The translations under genes were made by a program, and so were the position numbers. Shown here in pieces: positions 1-8,238 of a stretch of DNA of 64,000 nucleotides. Under the pieces are notes generated by a model that was not told where the DNA came from, made no database searches, and saw only the letters and a list, made by a program, of their open reading frames with translations. The stretch comes from Anaerorhabdus sp036636695. GTDB lineage: Bacteria; Bacillota_I; Bacilli_A; Erysipelotrichales; Erysipelotrichaceae. Location of the stretch: assembly GCF_036636695.1 (NCBI RefSeq), contig NZ_JAVWNW010000004.1; one strand, written 5' to 3'. Every line of letters begins with the position of its first letter. The first letter of the stretch is position 1.

Positions 1-845
1 CCTTATTACATAAAGCTATCGGTGATAACTTATATTGTATGTTTATTGATCATGGTCTATTACGTAAAGGTGAAGCAGAAAGCGTAATGCAAATGTTTGG
101 TGAGAATATGAAAATTAATCTTACTAAGATTGATGCATCAGTTCGTTTCCTTACTAAATTAAAAGGAGTAAGCGATCCTGAACAAAAACGTAAAATCATT
201 GGTAATGAATTCATCTATACATTTGATGAAGAAGTTAAAAAGCTTGTACAAGGTGAAGATATTAAATGGTTAGCACAAGGTACTCTTTATACCGATGTTA
301 TTGAGAGTGGCACAAAAACAGCACAAACTATCAAATCACACCACAATGTTGGTGGATTACCTGATGATATGCAATTCAAATTAATTGAACCACTTAATAC
401 TTTATTTAAAGATGAAGTAAGAGCCTTGGGTATTGAACTTGGATTGCCTGAGTCTATGGTTTGGAGACAACCATTCCCAGGACCAGGATTAGGAATTCGT
501 GTTCTAGGTGAAGTAACTGAAGAGAAACTTGAAATAGTAAGAGAATCAGATGCAATTTTAAGAGAAGAAATTGCGAATGCTCAGCTAGAAAGAGAAATAT
601 GGCAATACTTTACATGCCTACCAGATATTCGTTCAGTAGGTGTTATGGGTGATCAAAGAACGTATGATTACACAATTGCTATTCGTGCTGTAACATCAAT
701 TGATGGAATGACAGCCGATTGGGCTAAAATCCCTTATGAAGTCTTAGATAAGATTTCAACAAGAATTGTTAATGAAGTGAAGCATGTGAATAGAGTATGC
801 TACGATATTACTTCTAAACCACCTGCAACGGTTGAGTGGGAATAA
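1..845 (+). CDS. guaA: GMP synthase, C-terminal part (gene starts before window)
   Basis: Glutamine-hydrolysing GMP synthase converts XMP to GMP using ATP and glutamine ammonia; it is cytosolic and the last step of guanine nucleotide synthesis. Only the end of the ATP-pyrophosphatase domain and the whole dimerisation domain lie in the window. The frame is open from base 3, upstream of the first internal ATG at 39, and the residues there (LLHKAIGDNLYC, then FIDHGLLRKGE) are the usual GuaA core, so this is a truncated view and not a short gene. Downstream landmarks are the HHNVGGLP loop, QPFPGPGLGIRVLG, and the carboxyl end KPPATVEWE typical of the family. A terminator follows at 861. Confidence 0.97.
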   Translation, partial: LLHKAIGDNLYCMFIDHGLLRKGEAESVMQMFGENMKINLTKIDASVRFLTKLKGVSDPEQKRKIIGNEFIYTFDEEVKKLVQGEDIKWLAQGTLYTDVIESGTKTAQTIKSHHNVGGLPDDMQFKLIEPLNTLFKDEVRALGIELGLPESMVWRQPFPGPGLGIRVLGEVTEEKLEIVRESDAILREEIANAQLEREIWQYFTCLPDIRSVGVMGDQRTYDYTIAIRAVTSIDGMTADWAKIPYEVLDKISTRIVNEVKHVNRVCYDITSKPPATVEWE

Positions 846-860
846 TATATAAAATAACTA

Positions 861-899
861 AAGGCTTATTAGAATAGTATATTTTAATAAGTCTTTTTA
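861..899 (+). terminator. Intrinsic terminator after guaA
   Basis: Ten-base-pair stem (861-870 with 886-895, one G-U pair) followed by a T run. Confidence 0.8.
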
Positions 900-905
900 T
901 ATAAA

Positions 906-934
906 TTGAATCATGTTGGAAATGATACTATAAT
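906..934 (+). promoter_or_regulatory. Sigma-A type promoter for the hydrolase at 958
   Basis: TTGAAT at 906-911 and TATAAT at 929-934 are separated by exactly 17 bases, and the gene starts 24 bases after the -10 box with a GGGAG ribosome site between. Confidence 0.75.
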
Positions 935-957
935 TTGAAGTACATGGGAGATAGAAA

Positions 958-1824
958 ATGAAAAAGGGACTGAACTTTAGAACATTTGAGAGTCAAAATG
1001 ATTATTTTGAAACATACGAAGAGTCTTTGAAATTAATAAACTCTCCAATAGTTGAACACTATATATCAACTACTTTTGGTGAAAGTCATGTTATATGCAG
1101 TGGAAATAAGGGAAATCCACCTTTAGTACTACTTCATGCAGCGAGTTGCGGTTCACCCATTTGGTATAAGAATATTCCTTTTTGGAGTAAGTATTACTGT
1201 GTATATGCGATTGATTTAATCGGTGAATCATCTAAAAGTATTCTTACTAAAAAAATGAAGACACCCTATGACAATGCAAAATGGTTGGATGAAACGTTAA
1301 CTGGTTTAGGACTGAATGAGTTTTTTCTTTGCGGACTCTCAATAGGAGGTTGGAATGCTGCTAACTATGCAGGTTACTATCCACAAAAAGTGTTGAAATT
1401 AATAATGCTTAGTCCAGTACAAACTTTCGCAAAAATGCATATGTCATTTTTTATGAAAATAATGAAGATGGGATTACATCCGACAAGAGAGAATGTCGAA
1501 AATTATATTGGATGGGGAAGTGAAAGGGAAGAACCACTTCCAGACAGTATCATTAGACAATTTACAATTTCAGTTATGAATATGAATTCGAGTGCAAGTT
1601 TTCCTAAATGGATAAAGAAAGAACACTTACTGAATTTAAATATGCCAGTACTTTTAATGCTCGGAGAATATGAATTTGCATTTTCAATACCCCAAACTAT
1701 TAAACGCGCAAAACATTTAGTTAAAAATTTAGAATTAAAAATTGTGAATAATTCATCTCATTTGTTATGTGTAAGTAAACCGGATTCAATTAATAATGAG
1801 ATCGTAGAATTTATAAATAAGTAA
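958..1824 (+). CDS. Alpha/beta hydrolase
   Basis: A 288-residue cytosolic alpha/beta-hydrolase; substrate not predictable from sequence. Visible family marks are the oxyanion-hole region LLHAASCG (about 58-65), the nucleophile elbow GLSIGG with Ser128, and a late His268 in NNSSHLL that would complete the triad; the acid is probably in LGEYEF near 236-240. The length is normal for single-domain esterase or carboxylesterase relatives (YbfK/YvaM type). It stands alone between a terminator and the next gene, with its own promoter and a GGGAG ribosome site 7 bases before ATG. Confidence 0.85.
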   Translation: MKKGLNFRTFESQNDYFETYEESLKLINSPIVEHYISTTFGESHVICSGNKGNPPLVLLHAASCGSPIWYKNIPFWSKYYCVYAIDLIGESSKSILTKKMKTPYDNAKWLDETLTGLGLNEFFLCGLSIGGWNAANYAGYYPQKVLKLIMLSPVQTFAKMHMSFFMKIMKMGLHPTRENVENYIGWGSEREEPLPDSIIRQFTISVMNMNSSASFPKWIKKEHLLNLNMPVLLMLGEYEFAFSIPQTIKRAKHLVKNLELKIVNNSSHLLCVSKPDSINNEIVEFINK

Positions 1825-1840
1825 AATATCTACATAAATA

Positions 1841-1855
1841 TGACAAAAGATGTCA
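1841..1855. promoter_or_regulatory. Short inverted repeat before the YoaP-like gene
   Basis: TGACA-AAAGA-TGTCA, a perfect five-base inverted repeat about 45 bases before the start codon at 1902. It could be an operator or chance; no matching copy was noticed elsewhere. Confidence 0.25.
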
Positions 1856-1901
1856 GGATATATTTGATACAATATAAACAATAGATGATGAGGAAGTTAT
1901 A

Positions 1902-2648
1902 ATGGCAGAATTTATTAATTTAACATCTGAAAATATTCAAAGAGAACATTTATGCTGTATTATTCGAAGTAAAAAAGTTCACCCTGGAGTTGAAGCGAAA
2001 CGACAATGGTTAAGTGATCGTTTGAAAGAGGGTCATGTATTTAGAAAACTAAATACAAAATCAACAGTTTTCATTGAGTATGCACCACTTGAAACTGCTT
2101 GGGTACCTATTGAAGGCGATAATTACATCTATCTCTATTGTTTATGGGTAACGGGTAGTGATGCTAAAAAAGGTTATGGTAGAGAACTTTTAGAATATTG
2201 TTTAGAAGATGCAAAGAAAAGTGGAAAATCTGGAGTATGCATGCTTGGGTCAAAGCGTCAAAAAGCATGGTTAGCAAATCAAGAATTTATGAAAAAATTT
2301 GGATTTGAGGTTGTTGATACAACAGATAATGATTATGAATTACTTGCATTATCTTTTGACAAGAGTAAACCAAGATTTACGAAGAAGGCAAAGAAATCGA
2401 AGATTGAGAATCAAGAATTAACAATTTATTATGATATGCAATGTCCTTTTATTTATCAAAATATAGAATCGTTAAAAGAATATTGTGATCAAAATCATAT
2501 AATGGCATTTTTTAAACAAGTACATTCACTTGATGAAGCAAAAGATTTACCCTGTGTATTCAATAATTATGGAATATTCTATAAAGGAAGTTTTCAAACT
2601 GTTAACTTAATAAATCTGGAAAGTCTAACGAAAATATTGAATAAATAA
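1902..2648 (+). CDS. yoaP: GNAT acetyltransferase with C-terminal YoaP-like domain
   Basis: 248 residues in two parts. The first ~155 residues form a GNAT acetyl-CoA-dependent acyltransferase fold, with the acetyl-CoA loop in DAKKGYGRELLEY (around 86-98). The remaining ~90 residues, beginning with the basic linker near 160 and continuing through YYDMQCPF, match the YoaP-type C-terminal domain as I remember it from Bacillus subtilis YoaP. The acceptor substrate is unknown. A GAGGAAG ribosome site sits before ATG. The next gene begins 11 bases after the stop, so the two are probably one transcript. Confidence 0.8.
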   Translation: MAEFINLTSENIQREHLCCIIRSKKVHPGVEAKRQWLSDRLKEGHVFRKLNTKSTVFIEYAPLETAWVPIEGDNYIYLYCLWVTGSDAKKGYGRELLEYCLEDAKKSGKSGVCMLGSKRQKAWLANQEFMKKFGFEVVDTTDNDYELLALSFDKSKPRFTKKAKKSKIENQELTIYYDMQCPFIYQNIESLKEYCDQNHIMAFFKQVHSLDEAKDLPCVFNNYGIFYKGSFQTVNLINLESLTKILNK

Positions 2649-2659
2649 GGAGTGATAGT

Positions 2660-3052
2660 ATGGCAATAGCAAAAGAGTGTATTTCTTTGAAAAGTAATAT
2701 TCAACGAGTATGGAAAATAATAACAAATGTCAGTGATTATTCATGGCGAAGTGATTTGAAAAGTACAGAAGTTATTAATGAATATCAATTCATTGAAATT
2801 ACACATGAAGGATACTCAACCAAATTTACAACAACAATCTATGAACCCTATAAACGATGGGAGTTTGAATTTGAAAATGATAATATGAGCGGTTGTTGGT
2901 GTGGCATCTTCACTGAAAAAGATGGACAGACACTTTTGGATTTAACGGAAGAAGTTAATGCTAAGAAAATTATGATGAAACCATTTGTTAAATCTTATTT
3001 AAAAAAGCAGCAACAACAGTTCATTAGAGATTTGAAGAAAGCTGTTGAATGA
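2660..3052 (+). CDS. SRPBCC (START-like) superfamily protein
   Basis: A 130-residue single-domain protein of the helix-grip (SRPBCC / polyketide-cyclase-like) kind: an amphipathic N-terminal strand (AKECISLKSNIQRVWKI), the W-x-x-D motif region SDYSWRSDL, a central FTTTIYEPYKRWEFEFEN strand pair and a long C-terminal helix ending KQQQQFIRDLKKAVE. Such proteins bind hydrophobic ligands or act as small stress proteins; no catalytic residues can be assigned. It has a strong AAGGAG site and follows the yoaP-like gene by 11 bases. Confidence 0.75.
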   Translation: MAIAKECISLKSNIQRVWKIITNVSDYSWRSDLKSTEVINEYQFIEITHEGYSTKFTTTIYEPYKRWEFEFENDNMSGCWCGIFTEKDGQTLLDLTEEVNAKKIMMKPFVKSYLKKQQQQFIRDLKKAVE

Positions 3053-3114
3053 AACTAAAATGTACGAATAAATATGATTTTTTACCAGCTATCCAAGCGA
3101 TATAAGAGCAAAAG

Positions 3115-3143
3115 TTGTTCTTTTTTCGATACTATGATATACT
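3115..3143 (+). promoter_or_regulatory. Promoter of the DEAD-box helicase operon
   Basis: TTGTTC (3115-3120), 17-base spacer, TATACT (3138-3143), with an extended -10 TG at 3135-3136. Transcription would begin near 3150, giving a leader of roughly 75 bases before the helicase ATG at 3226. Confidence 0.75.
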
Positions 3144-3168
3144 AGTTAGCGTACATACAGTAATAAAT

Positions 3169-3203
3169 AGCGATAAGGCGATGCTTAAATGTATCGCTTT
3201 TTA
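3169..3203 (+). promoter_or_regulatory. Terminator-like leader hairpin before the DEAD-box helicase
   Basis: The 3' arm GTATCGC (3191-3197) can pair with GCGATGC (3178-3184, one G-U) to give a 7-base-pair hairpin with a six-base loop, followed directly by TTTTT. An upstream copy, AGCGATA (3169-3175), can pair with TATCGCT (3192-3198) instead. Two competing 5' arms and a U tract between promoter and ribosome site look like a conditional terminator. Confidence 0.5.
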
Positions 3204-3225
3204 TACGCTTAGCGAAAAGGAAAAC

Positions 3226-4617
3226 ATGAAATTTAACACATTAGACATTAACGAATCAATTTTAAAAGCAGTAGAAGAAAAAGGTTATACCGAACCGACG
3301 CCAATCCAAGAAAAAGCGATACCTCATGCATTATTAGGTAAAGACATTTTAGGATGTGCACAAACAGGTACAGGGAAAACAGCAGCATTTTTAATTCCCA
3401 CAATTCAAAGATTAAAGAAACATGACGCAACTAAGATTAGAAGTTTAATTTTAACGCCGACAAGAGAACTAGCAATTCAAATAGAAGAAAATTTTATTGA
3501 GTATGCAAAGTATACAAATATCAAAAGTGCAATTGTATTTGGTGGGGTACCACAAAAATCCCAAGAAAAGGCAATTCGTCAAGGTGTTGATATTGTTGTA
3601 GCAACACCAGGACGTTTGTTAGACTTGATGAAGCAAAAAATTATTCATATCAATGAAATAGAAGTTTTTATATTGGATGAAGCAGATCGTATGCTTGATA
3701 TGGGATTTCTATTTGATGTAAAGAGAATTATTGCATCATTACCAGAAAAAAAACAAACGTTATTCTTTAGCGCAACAATGCCTAATGAAATAAAAGAGTT
3801 AACGCAAACATTATTGCATAATCCAGTGGTTATTGAAGTAACACCACCTTCATCAACAGTAGAAAACATTAAACAATCACTTTATTATGTTGATAAAGCA
3901 AATAAGAAAAATTTACTAGTCGATTTATTGAAAAAAGAAAAAATTGAAAGTGCATTAGTATTTACAAGAACTAAAAATAATGCGAATCGTTTAGGAAAAT
4001 TTTTAGATGCAGCACATATTAAAGTTGGAATAATTCATGGTAATAAATCACAAAGTGCACGCCAAATTGCGTTATCAAAATTCAAGAATGGTGAAATCAA
4101 AGTTCTTGTTGCAACAGATATTGCAGCACGAGGAATTGATATCAATGAATTGAGTTATGTTTTTAATTATGACATACCTACAGAAGCAGAAGCTTATGTT
4201 CACCGTATTGGTAGAACAGGTAGAGCTGGAAATGCAGGAACATCAGTTTCATTTGCGGATATTGATGAATTAGATTTGGTAAAGAGTATACAAAAACTGA
4301 TTCATTTAACTATTCCAGTAGTAAAAGAACATCCATATCCAATGTTAGTAACAGAACCTACACCGAAGAAAAAGCAAAGAAATTCTTCAGCGAAAGTAAA
4401 GAATGCTAAACCTATAAACAATAAGGCAAACAAAGAAAATAGAATTTCTAAAGATAATAAAACTGAAAAAACGAGTAATAAGAAATCTAAGGATAAGAAA
4501 TCAGAATATAAGCCTTATCAAAAGAAAAAAGCAGCAAAGTCTTCTGAGAAATCTTATGCAGGAAAGTCAAAAACGAGTCAACAAAGAAAACCAAAACAAG
4601 GAACTCGTGGAAAATAG
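3226..4617 (+). CDS. DEAD-box ATP-dependent RNA helicase (RhlE/CshA-like)
   Basis: A 463-residue cytosolic helicase that unwinds short RNA duplexes with ATP. All core motifs are visible: Q motif near 21-28 (YTEPTPIQ), Walker A AQTGTGKT (45-52), PTRELA, TPGRLLDL, DEAD (151-154), SAT (182-184), then VATDIAARGIDI and HRIGRTGRAG. Residues from about 375 are a very Lys/Asn/Ser-rich basic tail, probably an RNA-binding disordered arm. ATG at 3226 is chosen over upstream in-frame codons because it has an AAAAGG site at the right distance, begins the conserved MKFNTLDI stretch, and the upstream bases are promoter and leader hairpin. ywbE follows after one base. Confidence 0.92.
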   Translation: MKFNTLDINESILKAVEEKGYTEPTPIQEKAIPHALLGKDILGCAQTGTGKTAAFLIPTIQRLKKHDATKIRSLILTPTRELAIQIEENFIEYAKYTNIKSAIVFGGVPQKSQEKAIRQGVDIVVATPGRLLDLMKQKIIHINEIEVFILDEADRMLDMGFLFDVKRIIASLPEKKQTLFFSATMPNEIKELTQTLLHNPVVIEVTPPSSTVENIKQSLYYVDKANKKNLLVDLLKKEKIESALVFTRTKNNANRLGKFLDAAHIKVGIIHGNKSQSARQIALSKFKNGEIKVLVATDIAARGIDINELSYVFNYDIPTEAEAYVHRIGRTGRAGNAGTSVSFADIDELDLVKSIQKLIHLTIPVVKEHPYPMLVTEPTPKKKQRNSSAKVKNAKPINNKANKENRISKDNKTEKTSNKKSKDKKSEYKPYQKKKAAKSSEKSYAGKSKTSQQRKPKQGTRGK

Positions 4618-4618
4618 T

Positions 4619-4825
4619 ATGCCAATAACAAATCGTGATCAAATTCAAATCGGAACATCGGTACAAGTTGTTCAAAAACAAGATCAAAGAAGTGGGAAGT
4701 TAACGCAAGGGATTGTAAGCCGTATTCTGACAAATTCACATAATCATCCAAGAGGTATTAAAGTAATGCTTGAGGGTGGAATAGTTGGTAGAGTTATGGT
4801 AATCGATTCAATTAGTAATAAATAA
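4619..4825 (+). CDS. ywbE: YwbE family protein
   Basis: A 68-residue protein of the YwbE family. The diagnostic run is VVQKQDQRSGKLTQGIVSRI followed by HPRGIKVMLEGGIVGRV, a small beta-barrel of unknown function. ATG at 4619 is preferred to an earlier in-frame ATG at 4556 because it lies one base after the helicase stop, uses a ribosome site inside the helicase end, and matches the family's usual short N terminus. Coupling to a DEAD-box helicase hints at an RNA- or translation-related role, which is inference only. Confidence 0.85.
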   Translation: MPITNRDQIQIGTSVQVVQKQDQRSGKLTQGIVSRILTNSHNHPRGIKVMLEGGIVGRVMVIDSISNK

Positions 4826-4831
4826 TTTAAT

Positions 4832-4872
4832 AAACGCCAGGTAGGATTAAGAATGCTATTATGGCGTTTTTA
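4832..4872 (+). terminator. Intrinsic terminator after ywbE
   Basis: Eight-base stem AAACGCCA (4832-4839) with TGGCGTTT (4862-4869), 22-base loop, then T-rich tail. Confidence 0.8.
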
Positions 4873-4949
4873 TTATTTTAAATACATTATCTTAGTCAAA
4901 AACCTAAAAAAGTGCTATCATTTCACTATAAGCATAGCGGGGAAAAGGT

Positions 4950-5858
4950 ATGGGTAATATAGATTGCTATAACGACGAAATAAGCATGAATAATAATATG
5001 AGAGATATGCTAGAAAGAATGCGCGGCGGAATTATCTTGTGTAATTTTGATTTGAGTACACAAAGTTCAAGTGTAGTTTATTCAAATCGTGGCTGGTCAG
5101 AAATTACAGGATATACACCAGAACAACTTCAAGCAGAAAAAGATGGAAACCCACAAGCTTTAATTTTAGAGGATGATAAAAAACAATCGGATGAAGATTA
5201 TGCTATACAAATGGCACAAGGAGATACATATGAACTTATGTATCGTATTATTCATCGTAATGGTGAAATAAGATGGGTAATAGATAAAGGCATTGTAAAA
5301 TCACTGCCAAATAATATAATGCAAAATTTAAGTGTTGTAACAGAAATAACTAAAATTAAAGAACAAGAAGAAGCAATGAAACTATTAGCACAACAAGATC
5401 AATTGACTGAATTAAACAATAAAGCAACTTTTAATACCTTAGCAAAAAAGGTACTCGAAAGACAAAATAATTGTCTACATGCATTACTTATGGTAGATAT
5501 TGATGATTTCAAAGATGTGAATGATTGTTATGGACATGCAGTAGGAGATCAAGTTTTGGAACAAGTAGCCATGGAACTTAAGGAACGTTTCCGTAGCCGT
5601 GATGTTATTGGTCGAGTAGGTGGCGACGAATTCACAATATTAATGACAGATATTCCATCAAAGGAAGTAGCGATAAAAAAAGCAGGGGAGTTATGTGATA
5701 CAATGAATAGTCGCAAATTTGCTAAATGCGATATAACTGTAAGCATTGGTATTGCTTTTAGTGATAAAACAAAGAGTTTTGATGAACTTTACATTGAATC
5801 TGATGAAGCACTATATCAAGCAAAGAATAATGGAAAAAATCAATTTCAAGCAAAATAA
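4950..5858 (+). CDS. PAS-GGDEF diguanylate cyclase
   Basis: A 302-residue soluble signalling protein expected to make cyclic di-GMP from two GTP. A PAS sensor occupies roughly residues 25-135 (YSNRGWSEITGYTPEQL, then the PAC-like RNGEIRWV). The catalytic domain starts at DQLTELNNKATF (150-161) and carries an intact GGDEF signature at 224-228. An inhibitory I-site RxxD (RSRD, 215-218) lies five residues ahead, so product feedback inhibition is expected. No membrane segment or EAL domain is present, so the cue is probably an internal small molecule or redox signal. The gene is monocistronic between terminators; start has a GGGGAAAAGG site. Confidence 0.93.
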   Translation: MGNIDCYNDEISMNNNMRDMLERMRGGIILCNFDLSTQSSSVVYSNRGWSEITGYTPEQLQAEKDGNPQALILEDDKKQSDEDYAIQMAQGDTYELMYRIIHRNGEIRWVIDKGIVKSLPNNIMQNLSVVTEITKIKEQEEAMKLLAQQDQLTELNNKATFNTLAKKVLERQNNCLHALLMVDIDDFKDVNDCYGHAVGDQVLEQVAMELKERFRSRDVIGRVGGDEFTILMTDIPSKEVAIKKAGELCDTMNSRKFAKCDITVSIGIAFSDKTKSFDELYIESDEALYQAKNNGKNQFQAK

Positions 5859-5898
5859 CCATAATAGTATTGGCATTAACCACCCAATAATCAGTTAA

Positions 5899-5931
5899 AA
5901 GAGTTGTCGAAAACTAAGACAACTTTTTTTT
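5899..5931 (+). terminator. Intrinsic terminator after the GGDEF gene
   Basis: Stem AGTTGTC (5902-5908) with GACAACT (5918-5924), extended by A-T/G-U pairs, followed by a run of T. Confidence 0.85.
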
Positions 5932-6019
5932 AATTTTCAATAACAGTAATAAATACCTAAAATTCGCATAATTCAGCTGTTCATGGTATAATTCCAATAT
6001 TGCGTTTGGAGGTAATACG

Positions 6020-7615
6020 ATGATAGGAACAAACAATATTAGTGTTCGTTTTGGACAAAGAACACTTTACAAGGAAGTTAATATAAAATTTACAAATGGT
6101 AACTGTTATGGCTTAATTGGAGCAAATGGAGCAGGTAAGAGTACTTTTTTAAAGGTTTTGAGTGGAGAACTACAACCAGATACTGGTGAAGTATACATGG
6201 GTAGCCGTGAGACACTCTTTACATTGAAGCAAGATCATTTTGCATTTGATGATGAAAAAGTAATTAATGTTGTGTTGCGCGGTAATGAAAAACTTTATGC
6301 AATTATGGAAGAAAAAGATGCATTATATGCAAAAGCTGATTTTAGTGATGAAGACGGTGAACGTGCAGGTCACCTAGAAGCAGAGTTTGCAGAACTAGAT
6401 GGTTGGAATGCAGAAAGTCAAGTTGCAATCTTGTTGAATGGTTTGGGTATTGATTCAGATTATCATGAAAAATGTATGAAAGAATTAACAGGGAGTGAAA
6501 AGGTAAAAGTTTTACTTGCTCAAGCGTTATTCTCTGGTGCCGACACATTACTATTAGATGAACCTACCAACGGATTGGATATTAAAGCTATTTCTTGGTT
6601 AGAACACTTTTTAATTAACTATGAACATACAGTAATTGTAGTATCACATGACCGTCACTTTTTAAATAAGGTATGTACACATATTGCGGATGTTGATTTT
6701 GGAGAAATTCGTATTTACTCAGGTAACTATGACTTCTGGTATGAATCAAGTCAATTGATGGCAAAACAATTAAAAGATGTAAATCGTAAGAAAGAAGATA
6801 AGATAAAGGAATTGGAAGATTTCATTGCTCGTTTCTCTGCCAATGCTTCTAAATCAAAACAAGCTACATCACGTAAGAAAATTTTAGATAAAATTGTGTT
6901 GGATGATTTAAAACCATCAACCCGTCGTTATCCATTTATCGATTTCAAACCGGCAAGAGAATCTGGCAAACAAATTTTAAATGTTGAAGGAATTTCAAAG
7001 AGTGTTGAAGGGGTAAAACTTTTAGACAATATTAGTTTCTCTATGCTTCAAGACGACAAGATTGCGTTAATTGGTAATCCTGTTGCTTGTACAATGTTAC
7101 TAAAAATCATCAATAATGAAGTTGAAGCAGACAGTGGGGAATTTAATTTAGGACAAACAATAACACCATCATATATTCCAATGGATAATTCAAAATATTT
7201 TGAGAATGAAGATGATATTTGTACATGGTTATCACGCTATACTGATACTGATGATATGTCATTCATTCGTGGCTTCTTAGGAAGAATGTTATTTACTGGT
7301 GAAGAAGCACTTAAGCCAGTTAAGGTTTTGTCAGGTGGGGAAAAAGCTCGATGCATGCTTAGTAAAGCAATGCTTGAATCGCCTAATCTAGTTATGTTAG
7401 ATGATCCTACTAACCATTTAGACCTTGAAGCAATCACATCATTAAATGATGGTTTGATTAATACTAAAGCAGAATTATTATTTACTTCTCATGACCATCA
7501 ATTTCTTCAAACTATAGCGAATCGTATTTTGGTCATTCGTGAAGATGGAACTTTAGGTGATTATCGTTGTACATATGATGAATACTTAGAAAAAGAGTTA
7601 GGTATCGAAGAATAA
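6020..7615 (+). CDS. ABC-F family ATPase (YkpA/YbiT-like)
   Basis: 531 residues with two ABC ATPase domains and no membrane segments, the ABC-F layout of ribosome-acting translation factors. The first domain has Walker A GANGAGKST near 36-44, Walker B LLLDEPTN and an ABC signature written LTGSEK. A charged interdomain linker (about 248-300, QLKDVNRKKEDKIKELEDF onward) matches the P-site tRNA interaction motif region. The second domain keeps LSGGEKAR and VMLDDPTNHLD, but its Walker A position reads IGNPVACTML and lacks the GK[ST] core, so ATP binding there may be altered. The gene has its own extended -10 promoter (TGGTATAAT near 5985) and terminator. Confidence 0.9.
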   Translation: MIGTNNISVRFGQRTLYKEVNIKFTNGNCYGLIGANGAGKSTFLKVLSGELQPDTGEVYMGSRETLFTLKQDHFAFDDEKVINVVLRGNEKLYAIMEEKDALYAKADFSDEDGERAGHLEAEFAELDGWNAESQVAILLNGLGIDSDYHEKCMKELTGSEKVKVLLAQALFSGADTLLLDEPTNGLDIKAISWLEHFLINYEHTVIVVSHDRHFLNKVCTHIADVDFGEIRIYSGNYDFWYESSQLMAKQLKDVNRKKEDKIKELEDFIARFSANASKSKQATSRKKILDKIVLDDLKPSTRRYPFIDFKPARESGKQILNVEGISKSVEGVKLLDNISFSMLQDDKIALIGNPVACTMLLKIINNEVEADSGEFNLGQTITPSYIPMDNSKYFENEDDICTWLSRYTDTDDMSFIRGFLGRMLFTGEEALKPVKVLSGGEKARCMLSKAMLESPNLVMLDDPTNHLDLEAITSLNDGLINTKAELLFTSHDHQFLQTIANRILVIREDGTLGDYRCTYDEYLEKELGIEE

Positions 7616-7620
7616 GTAAA

Positions 7621-7651
7621 AAACCGATTATTGTGATAATCGGTTTTTTTG
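7621..7651 (+). terminator. Intrinsic terminator after the ABC-F gene
   Basis: Perfect 11-base stem 7621-7631 / 7636-7646, TGTG loop, long T run. Confidence 0.92.
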
Positions 7652-7710
7652 TATCAATGAATTAGAATTTATTTTGCTGGAATTGATTCTTCACTACTCA
7701 TTACTCTGTA

Positions 7711-8142
7711 TTACCTGCCATCACTTCCAAAATCAACTAAATAACTTTCATCTGCAACTTCACAAGCCATTGTTACTGAAGATGTTGTTTTAGGGGTTTC
7801 AGATTGAGTGATATTGAATACGAAAATAATCACAATCGCAAGAATAATTAGAATCACAAATCCAATACCAATTACTTTTAATGTGTCAATAATGATTCCT
7901 GCGAGTTTCTCCGTATTACTTACTTTTTCGACAACAATATTTTTAATATCATTATCAACTAAATCATCCAAGCTTATTTGAAAAATAATGGATAATTGTT
8001 TAGCTGAATTTAAATCAGGTGATGTTTCATCCAATTCCCATTTTGAAATTGTTTGACGGGTTACATTTAGCTTTTCTGCAAGGTCTTCTTGCGAATAATT
8101 GTTCTTCTTTCTTAATTCTGATAGTTTACTTCCAATACTCAT
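7711..8142 (-). CDS. XRE-family regulator with a membrane segment
   Basis: 143 residues. Residues 3-60 are a classic XRE helix-turn-helix (LSELRKKNNYSQEDLAEKLNVTRQTISKWE), and residues about 90-110 are a single strongly hydrophobic helix followed by a short Thr/Ser-rich tail, so the DNA-binding domain is probably tethered to the inner face of the membrane with the tail outside. The start at 8142 is chosen over 8160 because GGGAG lies eight bases upstream and the helix-turn-helix begins at once. Targets are unknown; no partner gene is adjacent on the same strand. Confidence 0.8.
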   Translation of the reverse strand: MSIGSKLSELRKKNNYSQEDLAEKLNVTRQTISKWELDETSPDLNSAKQLSIIFQISLDDLVDNDIKNIVVEKVSNTEKLAGIIIDTLKVIGIGFVILIILAIVIIFVFNITQSETPKTTSSVTMACEVADESYLVDFGSDGR

Positions 8143-8182
8143 TTTAGTATCTCCCTTCACAAAAAAATTTTAGTTCATATAT

Positions 8183-8228
8183 AAAAATTGCTCTACCAAT
8201 TTTCGTTGGAAGATGCGCAATTTTTTTT
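8183..8228 (-). terminator. Intrinsic terminator after the GH13 gene
   Basis: On the minus strand AAAAATTGC/GCAATTTTT arms (8217-8225 with 8183-8191) enclose a smaller CCAA/TTGG hairpin and are followed by a T-rich stretch. Confidence 0.6.
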
Positions 8229-8238
8229 AACATTTAAT

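Noticed and set aside
3115..3225. N-terminal extension of the helicase from 3115
   Set aside because: These bases are the promoter and leader hairpin; the conserved protein begins at 3226.
4556..4618. Longer YwbE from the ATG at 4556
   Set aside because: It lies inside the helicase gene and adds a Lys/Asn-rich extension absent from the family; 4619 is the natural start.
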